A stretch of DNA of 38,481 nt from the NCBI GenBank assembly GCA_964390365.1, contig CAYMHW010000010.1, forward strand, positions 1-38,481, in the 5' to 3' direction. Position 1 is the first letter of the stretch. Every line of letters begins with the position of its first letter. The translations under genes and the position numbers were made by a program. Below the pieces are notes generated by a model, which did no database searches, was not told the origin of the DNA, and saw nothing but the letters and a program-made list of their open reading frames with translations. Origin of the DNA: JALQTD01 sp964390365. Lineage in GTDB: Bacteria; Bacteroidota; Bacteroidia; Flavobacteriales_D; Sanyastnellaceae. Positions 29,748 to 38,481 of the stretch are shown here, piece after piece.

Positions 29748-32045
29748 TCAGGCGGCGGGGTGAAGCGATTTCACCTCGCCGTCCACCTTCACTTCAAGCG
29801 ACTGCCCTTCGAGGAGCTCCACTTCGGTTCCGTTTGCCGTCACGGTGACACCGAGCAGGCGATCGCGGAAGCGAATGGTGAAGCGGAAGTGGCTCCAGCC
29901 CGCGGGCAATTGTCCGTTGAAATGCGGAACCCCATCGCGCACGCGGAAGCCACCGAAGCCCTCGACCACCGACAGCCATGTTCCGGCCATTGAAGTAATG
30001 TGCAATCCCTGGTAGGCCTCGGCGTTGTAGTCGTCCAAGTCCAAACGCGCCGTACGCAGGTACAGTTCGTAAGCCTTTTCGGGGCGGCCGAGCTTGGAAG
30101 CCAGCACCACGTGAACGCACGGAGACAAGCTCGACTCGTGCACCGTGCGCGGCTCGTAGAAATCGAAGTTCTCCTCGTGGGTAGCGGCATCGAAGTCGTC
30201 CTCGAAGAAATACAATCCCTGCAACACATCGGCTTGCTTGATGTATACCGAGCGAAGGATGCGATCCCATGACCAATGCTGGTTGATGGGGCGCTCAGCC
30301 GGATCGAGGTCCTTGACCAAGACCTGCTCCTTGTCCATGAAGCCGTCTTGCTGCAACCACACGCGCGTTCCCTCCAATTTCGGAAGGTGCATGCCGTCTG
30401 CTTTGGCCCGCCAATCCTTCAATTCGGTTTCGGCATCAATGCGGTACTGCTTCACGAAGGCCTCCCAGACCGCGGGCTGGTCCGCTTGCAATTCCTCTGC
30501 CACGTCAGCGGTGTAGCGCAGGCACCAAGCCGCGAGGTAATTCGTGTACCAGTTGTTGTTGACGTTGTTCTCGTACTCGTTGGGGCCCGTCACGCCGAGC
30601 ATGACCCACGCCTTGCGCGCTTCGCTCCAATTCACCCGCTGCGCCCAGAACCGCGCAACCCCCAAAAGCACCGGGAAGCCCTTGTCGGCGAGGTAGCTCC
30701 GGTCCCCCGTGTACCTCACGTAATTCGCAATGGCAAACGACATGGCCCCGTTGCGGTGAATCTCCTCGAAGGTGATTTCCCATTCGTTGTGGCACTCCTC
30801 GCCGTTCATGGTGACCATCGGGTACAGCGCTGCACCGTCTTTGAAGCCCAACTTCTCCGCGTTTTCGATGGCGCGATCGAGGTGGGCGTACCGGTAAGCC
30901 AACAACTGCTTGGGCACCTCCACGGGATGGGTCGCCAAGAAGAACGGGAGGCAATACGCCTCGGTATCCCAGTAGGACGCGCCGCCGTATTTCTCCCCAG
31001 TGAACCCCTTGGGTCCGATGTTCAGGCGCTCGTCGTCCCCTCGGTAAGTTTGGTTCAGGTGGAAAATGTTGAACCGAATGCCCTGCTGAGCCGCATCGTC
31101 TCCTCCGATTTCGATGTCACCGGTGCTCCAAATCGCCTCCCACGCAGCAGTGTGCTCATCCTTCAGGCCCTCGAATCCCACCTCCGAAGCGGCTTCCGCG
31201 GCGGCCTCCGCAGCTGCGCCGACGTGGTCGCGGTCGTGATGCAAGGTGGACTCCAACCCGATGAACTTCTCCACCCAGGTCGACTGTCCCATCGTCAAGC
31301 GCGCCGTTCGGGCAATGGTCACGCGGTTGCCATGGGTCCGCAACTCGGGATGCTCACTGCCCTCGCCGTCGGTCCCGTGGTGAGCCACCATGGCCGTTCC
31401 AACCGTGTAGGCCGTTTTCAGGGTCGTATTGACCACCAAAGCCGTACCAGCCGCCGCAGCGGCCTCCACCGCATCCACTTCCCAAAATGCATCGTCCCAA
31501 TTCGAATCTTCGTTGAAGACATCTCCGTCCAGTCCTGGGCTCAAGGTCACTTCGAGGCCCTCGGTCAAGGCGATGACCCGGTACCGCATGGCCGCGACTT
31601 CCGGGCGCGCCATCGAGCAAAACCGCTCGGCCTCAATGCGAATGCGCGCACCGTTTGCGAGGGTCAATTCGACTTCCCGCATGAGCAAACCGCGATGCAT
31701 ATCCAGCTCCCGCCGGAAATGATCGACCGAGGCCGCCTGAGCCAAATCCACCGCCTCGCCGTTCACCTCGACGTCGATCGCGATCCAGTTCGTCGCGTTG
31801 AGCACCTTCGCGAAGTACTCGGGGTAGCCGTTCTTCCACCATCCGACGCGGGTTTTGTCCGGATAGTAAACGCCGGCAACGTAGCTGCCACGCAAGGTGT
31901 CGCCGGTGTACGCTTCTTCGAAATTTGCGCGCTGACCGAAGCGGCCATTGCCGATGGAAAACATGGATTCCGAGCGGCGAACGTCGTCGGGATTCCATCC
32001 CGATTCCACCACCGACCACGGGTGCACTTCAAGGTACGGTTTCAT
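29748..32045 (-). CDS. GH65 disaccharide phosphorylase (probable maltose phosphorylase)
   Basis: A 765-residue cytoplasmic phosphorylase. It has an N-terminal beta-sandwich (about 1-270; SMFSIGNGRFGQRANFEE), an (alpha/alpha)6 catalytic barrel (about 320-690; KYGGASYWDTEAYCLPF) and a C-terminal beta domain. The general acid is Glu490 in GVTGPNEYENNVNNNWYTN, the counterpart of the catalytic Glu of Lactobacillus maltose phosphorylase. HESSLSP (about 635-642) is the phosphate-binding segment. No signal peptide is present. The family cleaves maltose, trehalose, kojibiose or nigerose with phosphate, giving glucose and beta-glucose 1-phosphate; maltose is the best guess from the NEYENNVNNNWYTN pattern. 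Beta-phosphoglucomutase is the next gene upstream in the operon, exactly the enzyme needed for the product. It is last in the operon, 32 bases after pgmB. Confidence 0.92.
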   Translation of the reverse strand: MKPYLEVHPWSVVESGWNPDDVRRSESMFSIGNGRFGQRANFEEAYTGDTLRGSYVAGVYYPDKTRVGWWKNGYPEYFAKVLNATNWIAIDVEVNGEAVDLAQAASVDHFRRELDMHRGLLMREVELTLANGARIRIEAERFCSMARPEVAAMRYRVIALTEGLEVTLSPGLDGDVFNEDSNWDDAFWEVDAVEAAAAAGTALVVNTTLKTAYTVGTAMVAHHGTDGEGSEHPELRTHGNRVTIARTARLTMGQSTWVEKFIGLESTLHHDRDHVGAAAEAAAEAASEVGFEGLKDEHTAAWEAIWSTGDIEIGGDDAAQQGIRFNIFHLNQTYRGDDERLNIGPKGFTGEKYGGASYWDTEAYCLPFFLATHPVEVPKQLLAYRYAHLDRAIENAEKLGFKDGAALYPMVTMNGEECHNEWEITFEEIHRNGAMSFAIANYVRYTGDRSYLADKGFPVLLGVARFWAQRVNWSEARKAWVMLGVTGPNEYENNVNNNWYTNYLAAWCLRYTADVAEELQADQPAVWEAFVKQYRIDAETELKDWRAKADGMHLPKLEGTRVWLQQDGFMDKEQVLVKDLDPAERPINQHWSWDRILRSVYIKQADVLQGLYFFEDDFDAATHEENFDFYEPRTVHESSLSPCVHVVLASKLGRPEKAYELYLRTARLDLDDYNAEAYQGLHITSMAGTWLSVVEGFGGFRVRDGVPHFNGQLPAGWSHFRFTIRFRDRLLGVTVTANGTEVELLEGQSLEVKVDGEVKSLHPAA

Positions 32046-32077
32046 CTTATTAAGTTCTACAGTTCAGACCGACCTGC

Positions 32078-32734
32078 TCAAGCGAGCAAGCCGGGAATCG
32101 CTTCCCAAGTAAGGCCTTCAAAGCCAGGCACTACCGCATCTGCAGCGCCCAACACCTCAGGATTGCCAATGCCGATGACCGGGAAGCCACCCGCACGAGC
32201 CGCCTCCACGCCCGCCACCGCATCCTCGAAAACGAGGCATTCGGAGGGGTCGAGCCCCAACGCCTGAGCGCCCAAATGGAACACCTCGGGGTCGGGCTTG
32301 GACAGCGTGATGTGGTTCCCGTCGATGATGGCCTCGAAAGCCGGCTTCAAGCCGATGAGCTCCAGGATTTGGGGCGCGTTCTTGCTCGAAGATCCCAAGC
32401 CGATGTGGACGCCGTTCGCCTGCAGGTCCTCGATGAAGGCCGCCACGCCGGGCAGCACTTCGTCAGGACTCATCGTCGAAATGAGTTCGAGGTAATGGGC
32501 GTTCTTTTTGTCCATGAGCTGGAGCTTGGTTTGGGCATCCAACACCAAGTTGCCCTTGGCCAAAATGACCTCCAAACTGTCCACCCGCGACAGGCCCTTG
32601 AGCCCTTCGTTGTCTTCCGCCGTGAACGGAATGCTCAGCTCTTCAGCCAAACGCTGCCACGCCACGAAGTGATGCTTCGCGGTGTCCACAATGACCCCGT
32701 CAAGGTCGAACAAACATGCGCGCAACGTGGCCAT
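32078..32734 (-). CDS. pgmB: Beta-phosphoglucomutase
   Basis: A 218-residue HAD-superfamily enzyme that converts beta-glucose 1-phosphate to glucose 6-phosphate. The nucleophile/acid pair is Asp10 and Asp12 in FDLDGVIVDTAKHHF, with the beta-PGM-type cap continuing WQRLAEELSIPFT and the ENEGLKG-like substrate motif (here DNEGLKGLSRVDSL). HAD motif II is LGSSSKNAP, motif III Lys is in LSKPDPEVF, and motif IV FEDAVAGVEAARAG carries the Mg-binding Glu-Asp. The SSSKNAP and GLKGxSR patterns separate beta-PGM from other HAD phosphatases. The ATG at 32734 lies 2 bases after the kinase gene stop; longer readings of the frame run inside that gene. It supplies the step between GH65 and glycolysis. Confidence 0.95.
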   Translation of the reverse strand: MATLRACLFDLDGVIVDTAKHHFVAWQRLAEELSIPFTAEDNEGLKGLSRVDSLEVILAKGNLVLDAQTKLQLMDKKNAHYLELISTMSPDEVLPGVAAFIEDLQANGVHIGLGSSSKNAPQILELIGLKPAFEAIIDGNHITLSKPDPEVFHLGAQALGLDPSECLVFEDAVAGVEAARAGGFPVIGIGNPEVLGAADAVVPGFEGLTWEAIPGLLA

Positions 32735-32736
32735 GG

Positions 32737-33609
32737 TCAAGCTTGTTCTACGCCGGGAATGATGTGCTCCACGTGGTACTGAGCAAGGCCATCGATGGGG
32801 CGCTTCGTGATGGATCCCACCCGAATGTCTTCCCGATCGCAAACGTGGCGGAGCACATCTTGAAAGTGGAAAGCCACCGAGCCGACGAAATTCACTTGCA
32901 CGTCGCGGTAGTTCGCAAAGCACTTGATGTGGACATCGACGAACGCTTGGAAGCCCTCTTCGAGCCAGGAAATGACTTGGGTTTTGTCCTGGTGGCGACC
33001 GAGGAAGGTCATGAAGCTCGCGAGGAAGACGTTGGCGTTCGGCTCCTTGTAAACGCGGTTCACCAAATCGTCCTTCGTGAAGCCAAAGGTGCTCACGAAA
33101 TCCTCTTCGATGACCGGGTCCAATTTCTTGTACAAATGGGTCGCAATCAAGCGCTTGCCAAACCAAGAACCGCTCGCTTCGTCCCCGAGGATGTAGGCCA
33201 AAGCAGGCACTTCCTCGGTGACGGTCTCGCCATCGAAATAGCAGGAATTCGATCCCGTGCCGATGATGCAGGTGATGGCGGGTTCCCCCGCGTACGTGCT
33301 GAAGGCCGCTCCTTCGAGGTCGTGGCCGACGTGCACTTTCGCTTGCTTGAACACGCGCTCGAGCCCTTCGCGGATGATGCTGCACAGCGCCTCCGAGCTG
33401 CTGCCCGCACCGTAGAAGTAAACCAGCTCAATTTCATCCGCCAGTTCCGCCGCCTTCGGGGCAGCAAGCATTTTTTCCTCCACCAAATCGGCGTTGTGGA
33501 AATACGGGTTGAAGCCCATGGTGTGGAACTCCGTGAAGACGTTGCCCGTTTCGTCGATGCACAACCAATCGCATTTGGTCGAACCGCTATCTGCAATGAG
33601 GATTTTCAA
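32737..33609 (-). CDS. BadF/BadG-type sugar kinase (glucosamine/GlcNAc-kinase-like)
   Basis: A 290-residue kinase of the ASKHA fold, BadF/BadG/BcrA/BcrD ATPase family. The phosphate-1 loop is IADSGSTKCDWLCID (5-19), connect and phosphate-2 regions are VYFYGAGSSSEAL and ITCIIGTGSNSCYFDG, followed by LGDEASGSWFGK, a motif typical of N-acetylglucosamine/glucosamine kinases of this family. In Bacteroidota these are often annotated as N-acetylglucosamine kinase. Its place between gap and pgmB, 2 bases before pgmB, suggests that here it may phosphorylate the free glucose released by GH65, but that is inference; amino sugar phosphorylation remains the alternative. No signal peptide, so cytoplasmic. 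Confidence 0.85.
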   Translation of the reverse strand: MKILIADSGSTKCDWLCIDETGNVFTEFHTMGFNPYFHNADLVEEKMLAAPKAAELADEIELVYFYGAGSSSEALCSIIREGLERVFKQAKVHVGHDLEGAAFSTYAGEPAITCIIGTGSNSCYFDGETVTEEVPALAYILGDEASGSWFGKRLIATHLYKKLDPVIEEDFVSTFGFTKDDLVNRVYKEPNANVFLASFMTFLGRHQDKTQVISWLEEGFQAFVDVHIKCFANYRDVQVNFVGSVAFHFQDVLRHVCDREDIRVGSITKRPIDGLAQYHVEHIIPGVEQA

Positions 33610-33638
33610 AACTGTCGCTGCTTTCGAAGGATGAGGAA

Positions 33639-34622
33639 TCAGATGCGCTGGACCAAATCGGCCACACGCGTTGCGTAACCCGCTTCGTTGTCGTACCAGC
33701 CGAACACCTTGACCAACGTTCCGCTGACTTTCGTCAACTCCGAATCAAAGATGCAGCTGTGCGTGTTGCCCACGATGTCCACCGAAACGATGGGGTCAGT
33801 GGTGAACTCGAGGATGCCCTTCATCGGACCTTCCGCCGCCGCCTTCATGGCCGCGTTCACCTCCTCTGCGGTGGTTGCTTTGCGCACCACGCAGGTCAAA
33901 TCCGTCACCGATCCCGTCGGGGTGGGAACGCGAACGGCCAATCCGTCCAAACGGCCCGCCAATTGCGGCAAGACCAAGCCCACCGCCTTCGCAGCCCCCG
34001 TGGAAGTCGGGATCATCGACAACGCCGCCGCCCGGGCACGACGCAAGTCCTTGTGCGGAGCGTCTTGCAAGCGCTGGTCCGCCGTGTACGCGTGAACCGT
34101 CGTGATGAAACCGCTCTCGATGCCGAAGTGGTCATCGAGGACCTTCGCCATCGGGGCGAGGCAGTTCGTGGTGCACGATGCGTTCGAGATGATGTGGTCG
34201 TCGGCGGTGAGGACATCGTCGTTCACGCCCAACACGACGGTCTTCAAATCGCCCTTCGCCGGTGCGCTGATGACCACCTTTTTCGCGCCCGCCGCCAAGT
34301 GCGCGGAGGCCTTTTCCGCATCGGCGAACACGCCGGTGCTCTCGATGACCACGTCGATTTGGTTTGCCCCCCAAGGCAAGTCCGCGGGGTTGCGCTCTGC
34401 GGTGATGGAAACCACGTTTCCGTTCACGACCAAGTTCCCGCCTTCAACCGACACGGTACCGTCGAAGCGGCCGTGGATGCTGTCGTACTTCAACAAGTGG
34501 GCAAGCGTGTCCACATCCGTCAAGTCGTTGATGGCCACCACTTGAACGTTCTCACGTCCTTGCAGTTGGCGGAAGGCGAGGCGGCCGATGCGGCCAAAAC
34601 CGTTGATGGCAATGCGTTTCAT
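33639..34622 (-). CDS. gap: Glyceraldehyde-3-phosphate dehydrogenase, type I
   Basis: A 327-residue glycolytic dehydrogenase that oxidises glyceraldehyde 3-phosphate to 1,3-bisphosphoglycerate. The Rossmann loop is INGFGRIGRLAFRQL (6-20). Asp33 in INDLTD is the residue that favours NAD over NADP. The active site is SNASCTTNCLAP with Cys150 and the partner His177 in TTVHAYTADQ. The S-loop region RRARAAALSMIPTSTGAAKA and the end WYDNEAGYATRVADLV are standard. It lies 27 bases downstream of pfkA and 29 upstream of the kinase gene, all on the minus strand, so it belongs to a sugar-catabolic operon rather than standing alone or with pgk as in many bacteria. Confidence 0.97.
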   Translation of the reverse strand: MKRIAINGFGRIGRLAFRQLQGRENVQVVAINDLTDVDTLAHLLKYDSIHGRFDGTVSVEGGNLVVNGNVVSITAERNPADLPWGANQIDVVIESTGVFADAEKASAHLAAGAKKVVISAPAKGDLKTVVLGVNDDVLTADDHIISNASCTTNCLAPMAKVLDDHFGIESGFITTVHAYTADQRLQDAPHKDLRRARAAALSMIPTSTGAAKAVGLVLPQLAGRLDGLAVRVPTPTGSVTDLTCVVRKATTAEEVNAAMKAAAEGPMKGILEFTTDPIVSVDIVGNTHSCIFDSELTKVSGTLVKVFGWYDNEAGYATRVADLVQRI

Positions 34623-34649
34623 GGTCAGTGTTGTGTTGTGTTCAATGGA

Positions 34650-35621
34650 TCAGATGGAAAGGATTTGCGCGATGCGCACTTCGTCCTGAAGGGACTGGGT
34701 TTTGTTGTTGATGGCCGTTTCAAACGGCGCAAAGGCGACCTGGTCGTTGACGAAGCCCGCCATGACGTTGGTTTTGCCTTCGAGCAAGGCCTCTGTGGCC
34801 GCAACGCCCAAGCGCGACGCGAGGACCCGGTCGAAGCAGCTGGGATCGCCCCCGCGCTGCAAGTGGCCGAGCACGGTGATGCGGATTTCGTAGTGGCTGG
34901 AAATGGCGTGGACCTTTTTCGCAATCTCGAAGGCACCGCCCTCGGGATGGCCCTCGGCCACCATGACGATGCTCGATGTTTTGTTCGACGCTTGTCCTTT
35001 GTCCAGGATGTCCACGAGGCCCTCAATCGTGATGCCGGTTTCCGGAGTCATCACGGCCACGGCACCCGTCGCGATACCGGTTTGCAAGGCAATGAAACCG
35101 CTGTCGCGTCCCATCACTTCCACGAAGAACAGCCGGTTGTGGCTGTCGGCGGTGTCCCGGATTTTATCGACGGCTTCCACGACGGTGTTGGTCGCGGTGT
35201 CGAAACCGATGGTGTAATCCGTACCGGCCAAATCGTTGTCGATCGTGCCCGGCAAGCCCACCACCGGGAAACCCGTTTCGCGATTGAAATGAAGGGCTCC
35301 GGTCAGCGTGCCGTTTCCGCCGATGACCACCAAACCGTCCACCTCGTGGCGGAGCAAGTTCGCGTGGGCTTGGGCGCGACCCGCCTCTGTCCGGAAATCC
35401 TCGCACCGTGCACTCTTTAGGATCGTGCCTCCGCGACCGAGGATTTTCGCCACACTCCGCACGTGGAGGCGCTTGAAATCCCCGTCGACCAAGCCTTGGT
35501 AGCCCTGAAAGACCCCAACGACCTCCGCTTCGTGGTAGACGGCCGTCCGCACCACCGCGCGGATGGCGGCGTTCATTCCGGGTGCATCACCACCCGACGT
35601 CAGCACTGCGATTTTCTTCAT
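34650..35621 (-). CDS. pfkA: ATP-dependent 6-phosphofructokinase
   Basis: A 323-residue kinase committing fructose 6-phosphate to glycolysis. The ATP loop is LTSGGDAPGMNAAIRAVVR (7-25), the metal/ATP motif is GGNGT with Asn103 and Gly104, the catalytic loop PGTIDNDLAGTDYTIGFDTA has Asp128 and Asp130, and the substrate motif VMGRDSGFIA is intact. Gly104 points to ATP rather than pyrophosphate as donor. E. coli PfkA has Asp103 (a Mg-site residue) where Asn is found here. The ATG at 35621 was preferred over one 4 codons upstream because the beta strand KKIAVLTSGG should start at residue 2. It is the first gene of the five-gene sugar operon and lies opposite the Nudix regulator across 125 bases. 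Confidence 0.95.
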   Translation of the reverse strand: MKKIAVLTSGGDAPGMNAAIRAVVRTAVYHEAEVVGVFQGYQGLVDGDFKRLHVRSVAKILGRGGTILKSARCEDFRTEAGRAQAHANLLRHEVDGLVVIGGNGTLTGALHFNRETGFPVVGLPGTIDNDLAGTDYTIGFDTATNTVVEAVDKIRDTADSHNRLFFVEVMGRDSGFIALQTGIATGAVAVMTPETGITIEGLVDILDKGQASNKTSSIVMVAEGHPEGGAFEIAKKVHAISSHYEIRITVLGHLQRGGDPSCFDRVLASRLGVAATEALLEGKTNVMAGFVNDQVAFAPFETAINNKTQSLQDEVRIAQILSI

Positions 35622-35663
35622 GTTTCTTGACAAATGGCCCGGACGCGATTTCCGGATGCGGCG

Positions 35664-35671
35664 CGAAGTTA
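35664..35671 (-). promoter_or_regulatory. Predicted -7 box for the pfkA-gap-kinase-pgmB-GH65 operon
   Basis: Minus strand TAACTTCG, 42 bases before the pfkA ATG, so the operon would have a short leader. The palindrome at 35701-35715 lies about 30 bases upstream of this box, near where the -33 element should be. Confidence 0.42.
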
Positions 35672-35700
35672 AGCACGGATTGCATCCCTTCCACCCCTAA

Positions 35701-35715
35701 GTGTATTCGATACAC
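35701..35715. promoter_or_regulatory. Candidate operator for the Nudix regulator
   Basis: GTGTAT-TCG-ATACAC is a perfect inverted repeat with 6-base arms and a 3-base centre. It lies in the 125-base divergent region between pfkA and the Nudix regulator, 18 bases upstream of the regulator's -7 box. Dimeric Nudix/winged-helix regulators bind palindromes of about this size next to their own gene. No second copy was noticed in the window. Confidence 0.65.
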
Positions 35716-35733
35716 CGAGGACGGAGAATTGCG

Positions 35734-35741
35734 TACATTTG
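35734..35741 (+). promoter_or_regulatory. Predicted -7 box for the Nudix regulator
   Basis: TACATTTG matches TAnnTTTG exactly and ends 5 bases before the ATG at 35747, implying a leaderless transcript. It decides the start over frames that continue upstream. Confidence 0.6.
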
Positions 35742-35746
35742 GCAAG

Positions 35747-36453
35747 ATGACTCCTGCAAATCTCCAAGTATCGGTCGACTGCGTGATCTTCGGTTACGAC
35801 GACGAAGGCCTGAAGGTGCTGCTGATTGAACAGCGCGACCCCACAAAAGAAGGCGACGCCTTGACCTCCATCCAAACCGCCCTGCCCGGTGACCTGATTT
35901 TACAGGACGAGAGCTTGGACGACGCGGCGCAACGCGTTTTGTACGAATTGACGCGGCTGGAGGGCGTGTTCATGAAGCAGTTTCATGCGTTTGGGGATCC
36001 GAACCGGGTGCGGCAGCCGAAGGACCAGTCGTGGCTGCAATCGTTTCGGAACCAGCCGGAGGCCCGCGTGCTCACGGTGGCGTATTATGGCCTCGTGAGT
36101 TTGCACGATTACACGCCCGAGCCGGCGTCGTTTGCGGGCAGCACGAAGTGGGTTGATGTGGGGGAGATTGGGGATTTGGCCTTCGACCACAACGCCATCG
36201 TAGCTTGCGCAATCGACACGCTCAGGGAGCAGCTGGAAAGCCATTACATCAGCTTCGAATTGCTTCCTAAGAAGTTTACGCTCAGCCAATTGCAGACGCT
36301 GCACGAAATCGTGCTCGACAAGAAGCTCGACAAGCGGAATTTCCGCAAAAACGTGAAGCGGATGAGCCACGTGGTGCCGCTGGACGAAAAGCAAACGGGG
36401 GTGCTGCACAAGCCCGCCCAGCTGTTTTCGTTTTCTCCGGACTCCATCGAGGA

Positions 36454-36457
<4 letters not shown>
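35747..36457 (+). CDS. NrtR/AraR-type Nudix-related transcription regulator
   Basis: A 236-residue regulator. Residues 8-145 form a Nudix-like fold (SVDCVIFGYDDEGLKVLLIE at the N-terminus; FGDPNRVR at 82-89; LTVAYYGLVSL). The Nudix box is degenerate: the catalytic REUxEE residues are replaced in QRVLYELTRLEG (62-73), so it should bind rather than hydrolyse its ligand. Residues 175-236 form the winged-helix domain of this family: FTLSQLQTLHEIVL, KRNFRKNV, then LDEKQTGVLHKPAQLFSF. Homologues in Bacteroidota control sugar or NAD pathways and use sugar derivatives or ADP-ribose as ligands. Here the adjacent palindrome and divergent glycolysis/GH65 operon point to sugar control. The stop overlaps the CotH gene start (ATGA), an odd pairing. 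Confidence 0.88.

Positions 36458-38481
<2,024 letters not shown>

Noticed and set aside
30276..32267. 663-codon plus-strand frame opposite GH65
   Set aside because: GH65 with intact catalytic motifs occupies the minus strand; the plus translation lacks any domain.
32735..33385. Upstream extension of beta-phosphoglucomutase
   Set aside because: Out-of-frame reading of the kinase gene; the HAD nucleophile motif begins 10 residues after the ATG at 32734.
33759..35420. 553-codon plus-strand frame opposite gap and pfkA
   Set aside because: Runs antisense across two glycolytic genes; Arg/His/Val-rich shadow.

Overview
The window looks like one end of a GC-rich Bacteroidota (Flavobacteriales-like) scaffold from a draft or metagenome assembly. 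Evidence for the lineage: genes lack convincing Shine-Dalgarno sequences, many starts sit a few bases after a TAnnTTTG/TAnnTTCG box (the Bacteroidota -7 element), and the protein set is typical of the phylum (TPR/PD40/OmpA protein, paired M16 peptidases, Nudix-type sugar regulator, CotH and lamin-tail secreted proteins, a Bacteroidota-type ClpS). A 100-N scaffold gap (26086-26185) and a poly-C tail (38427-38481) mark assembly limits. The finer taxonomic placement is inference.

Layout. 1-4400 (+): end of chorismate synthase, an acidic amino acid/dicarboxylate symporter, a PorE-like TPR-PD40-OmpA protein and a DUF4920 probable lipoprotein closed by a good intrinsic terminator. 4563-9379 (+): a 1028-residue TPR protein and an outer-membrane barrel. 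9521-12549 (+): gyrB, overlapped by an unusual gene joining a heavy-metal-associated (HMA) domain to a short-chain dehydrogenase. 12552-17567 (-): a tightly overlapped operon for a MacAB/Lol-like ABC exporter (ATPase, two permeases, adaptor) ending in an isoprenylcysteine-type membrane methyltransferase. 17607-19109 (-): histidine ammonia-lyase family enzyme, divergent from 19183-24009 (+): active and inactive M16 peptidases, FtsE and a family 2 glycosyltransferase, all overlapping. 24046-28932: clpS (+), rpe (-), then coaE, nfeD, an SPFH protein (interrupted by the gap), an ATE1/Bpt-like aminoacyl-tRNA-protein transferase and exodeoxyribonuclease III (+). 29029-29745 (+): a secreted lamin-tail protein. 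29748-35621 (-): pfkA, gap, a BadF-type sugar kinase, beta-phosphoglucomutase and a GH65 disaccharide phosphorylase. 35747-38481 (+): a Nudix-related transcription regulator divergent from that operon, then a CotH/lamin-tail protein cut by the scaffold end.

How the genes work together. The clearest module is the sugar operon: GH65 phosphorolysis gives glucose plus beta-glucose 1-phosphate, beta-phosphoglucomutase and the kinase would feed both halves to glucose 6-phosphate, and PfkA and GAPDH continue glycolysis. A perfect GTGTAT-TCG-ATACAC palindrome lies between this operon and the divergent Nudix regulator and is the likely operator. A second possible module is an N-degron pathway (ClpS plus an ATE1/Bpt-like transferase that lacks the usual N-terminal cysteines). 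The most unusual single gene is the HMA-SDR fusion. No tRNA, rRNA, CRISPR array, insertion sequence or prophage was recognised, and no gene-free stretch exceeds about 165 bases.
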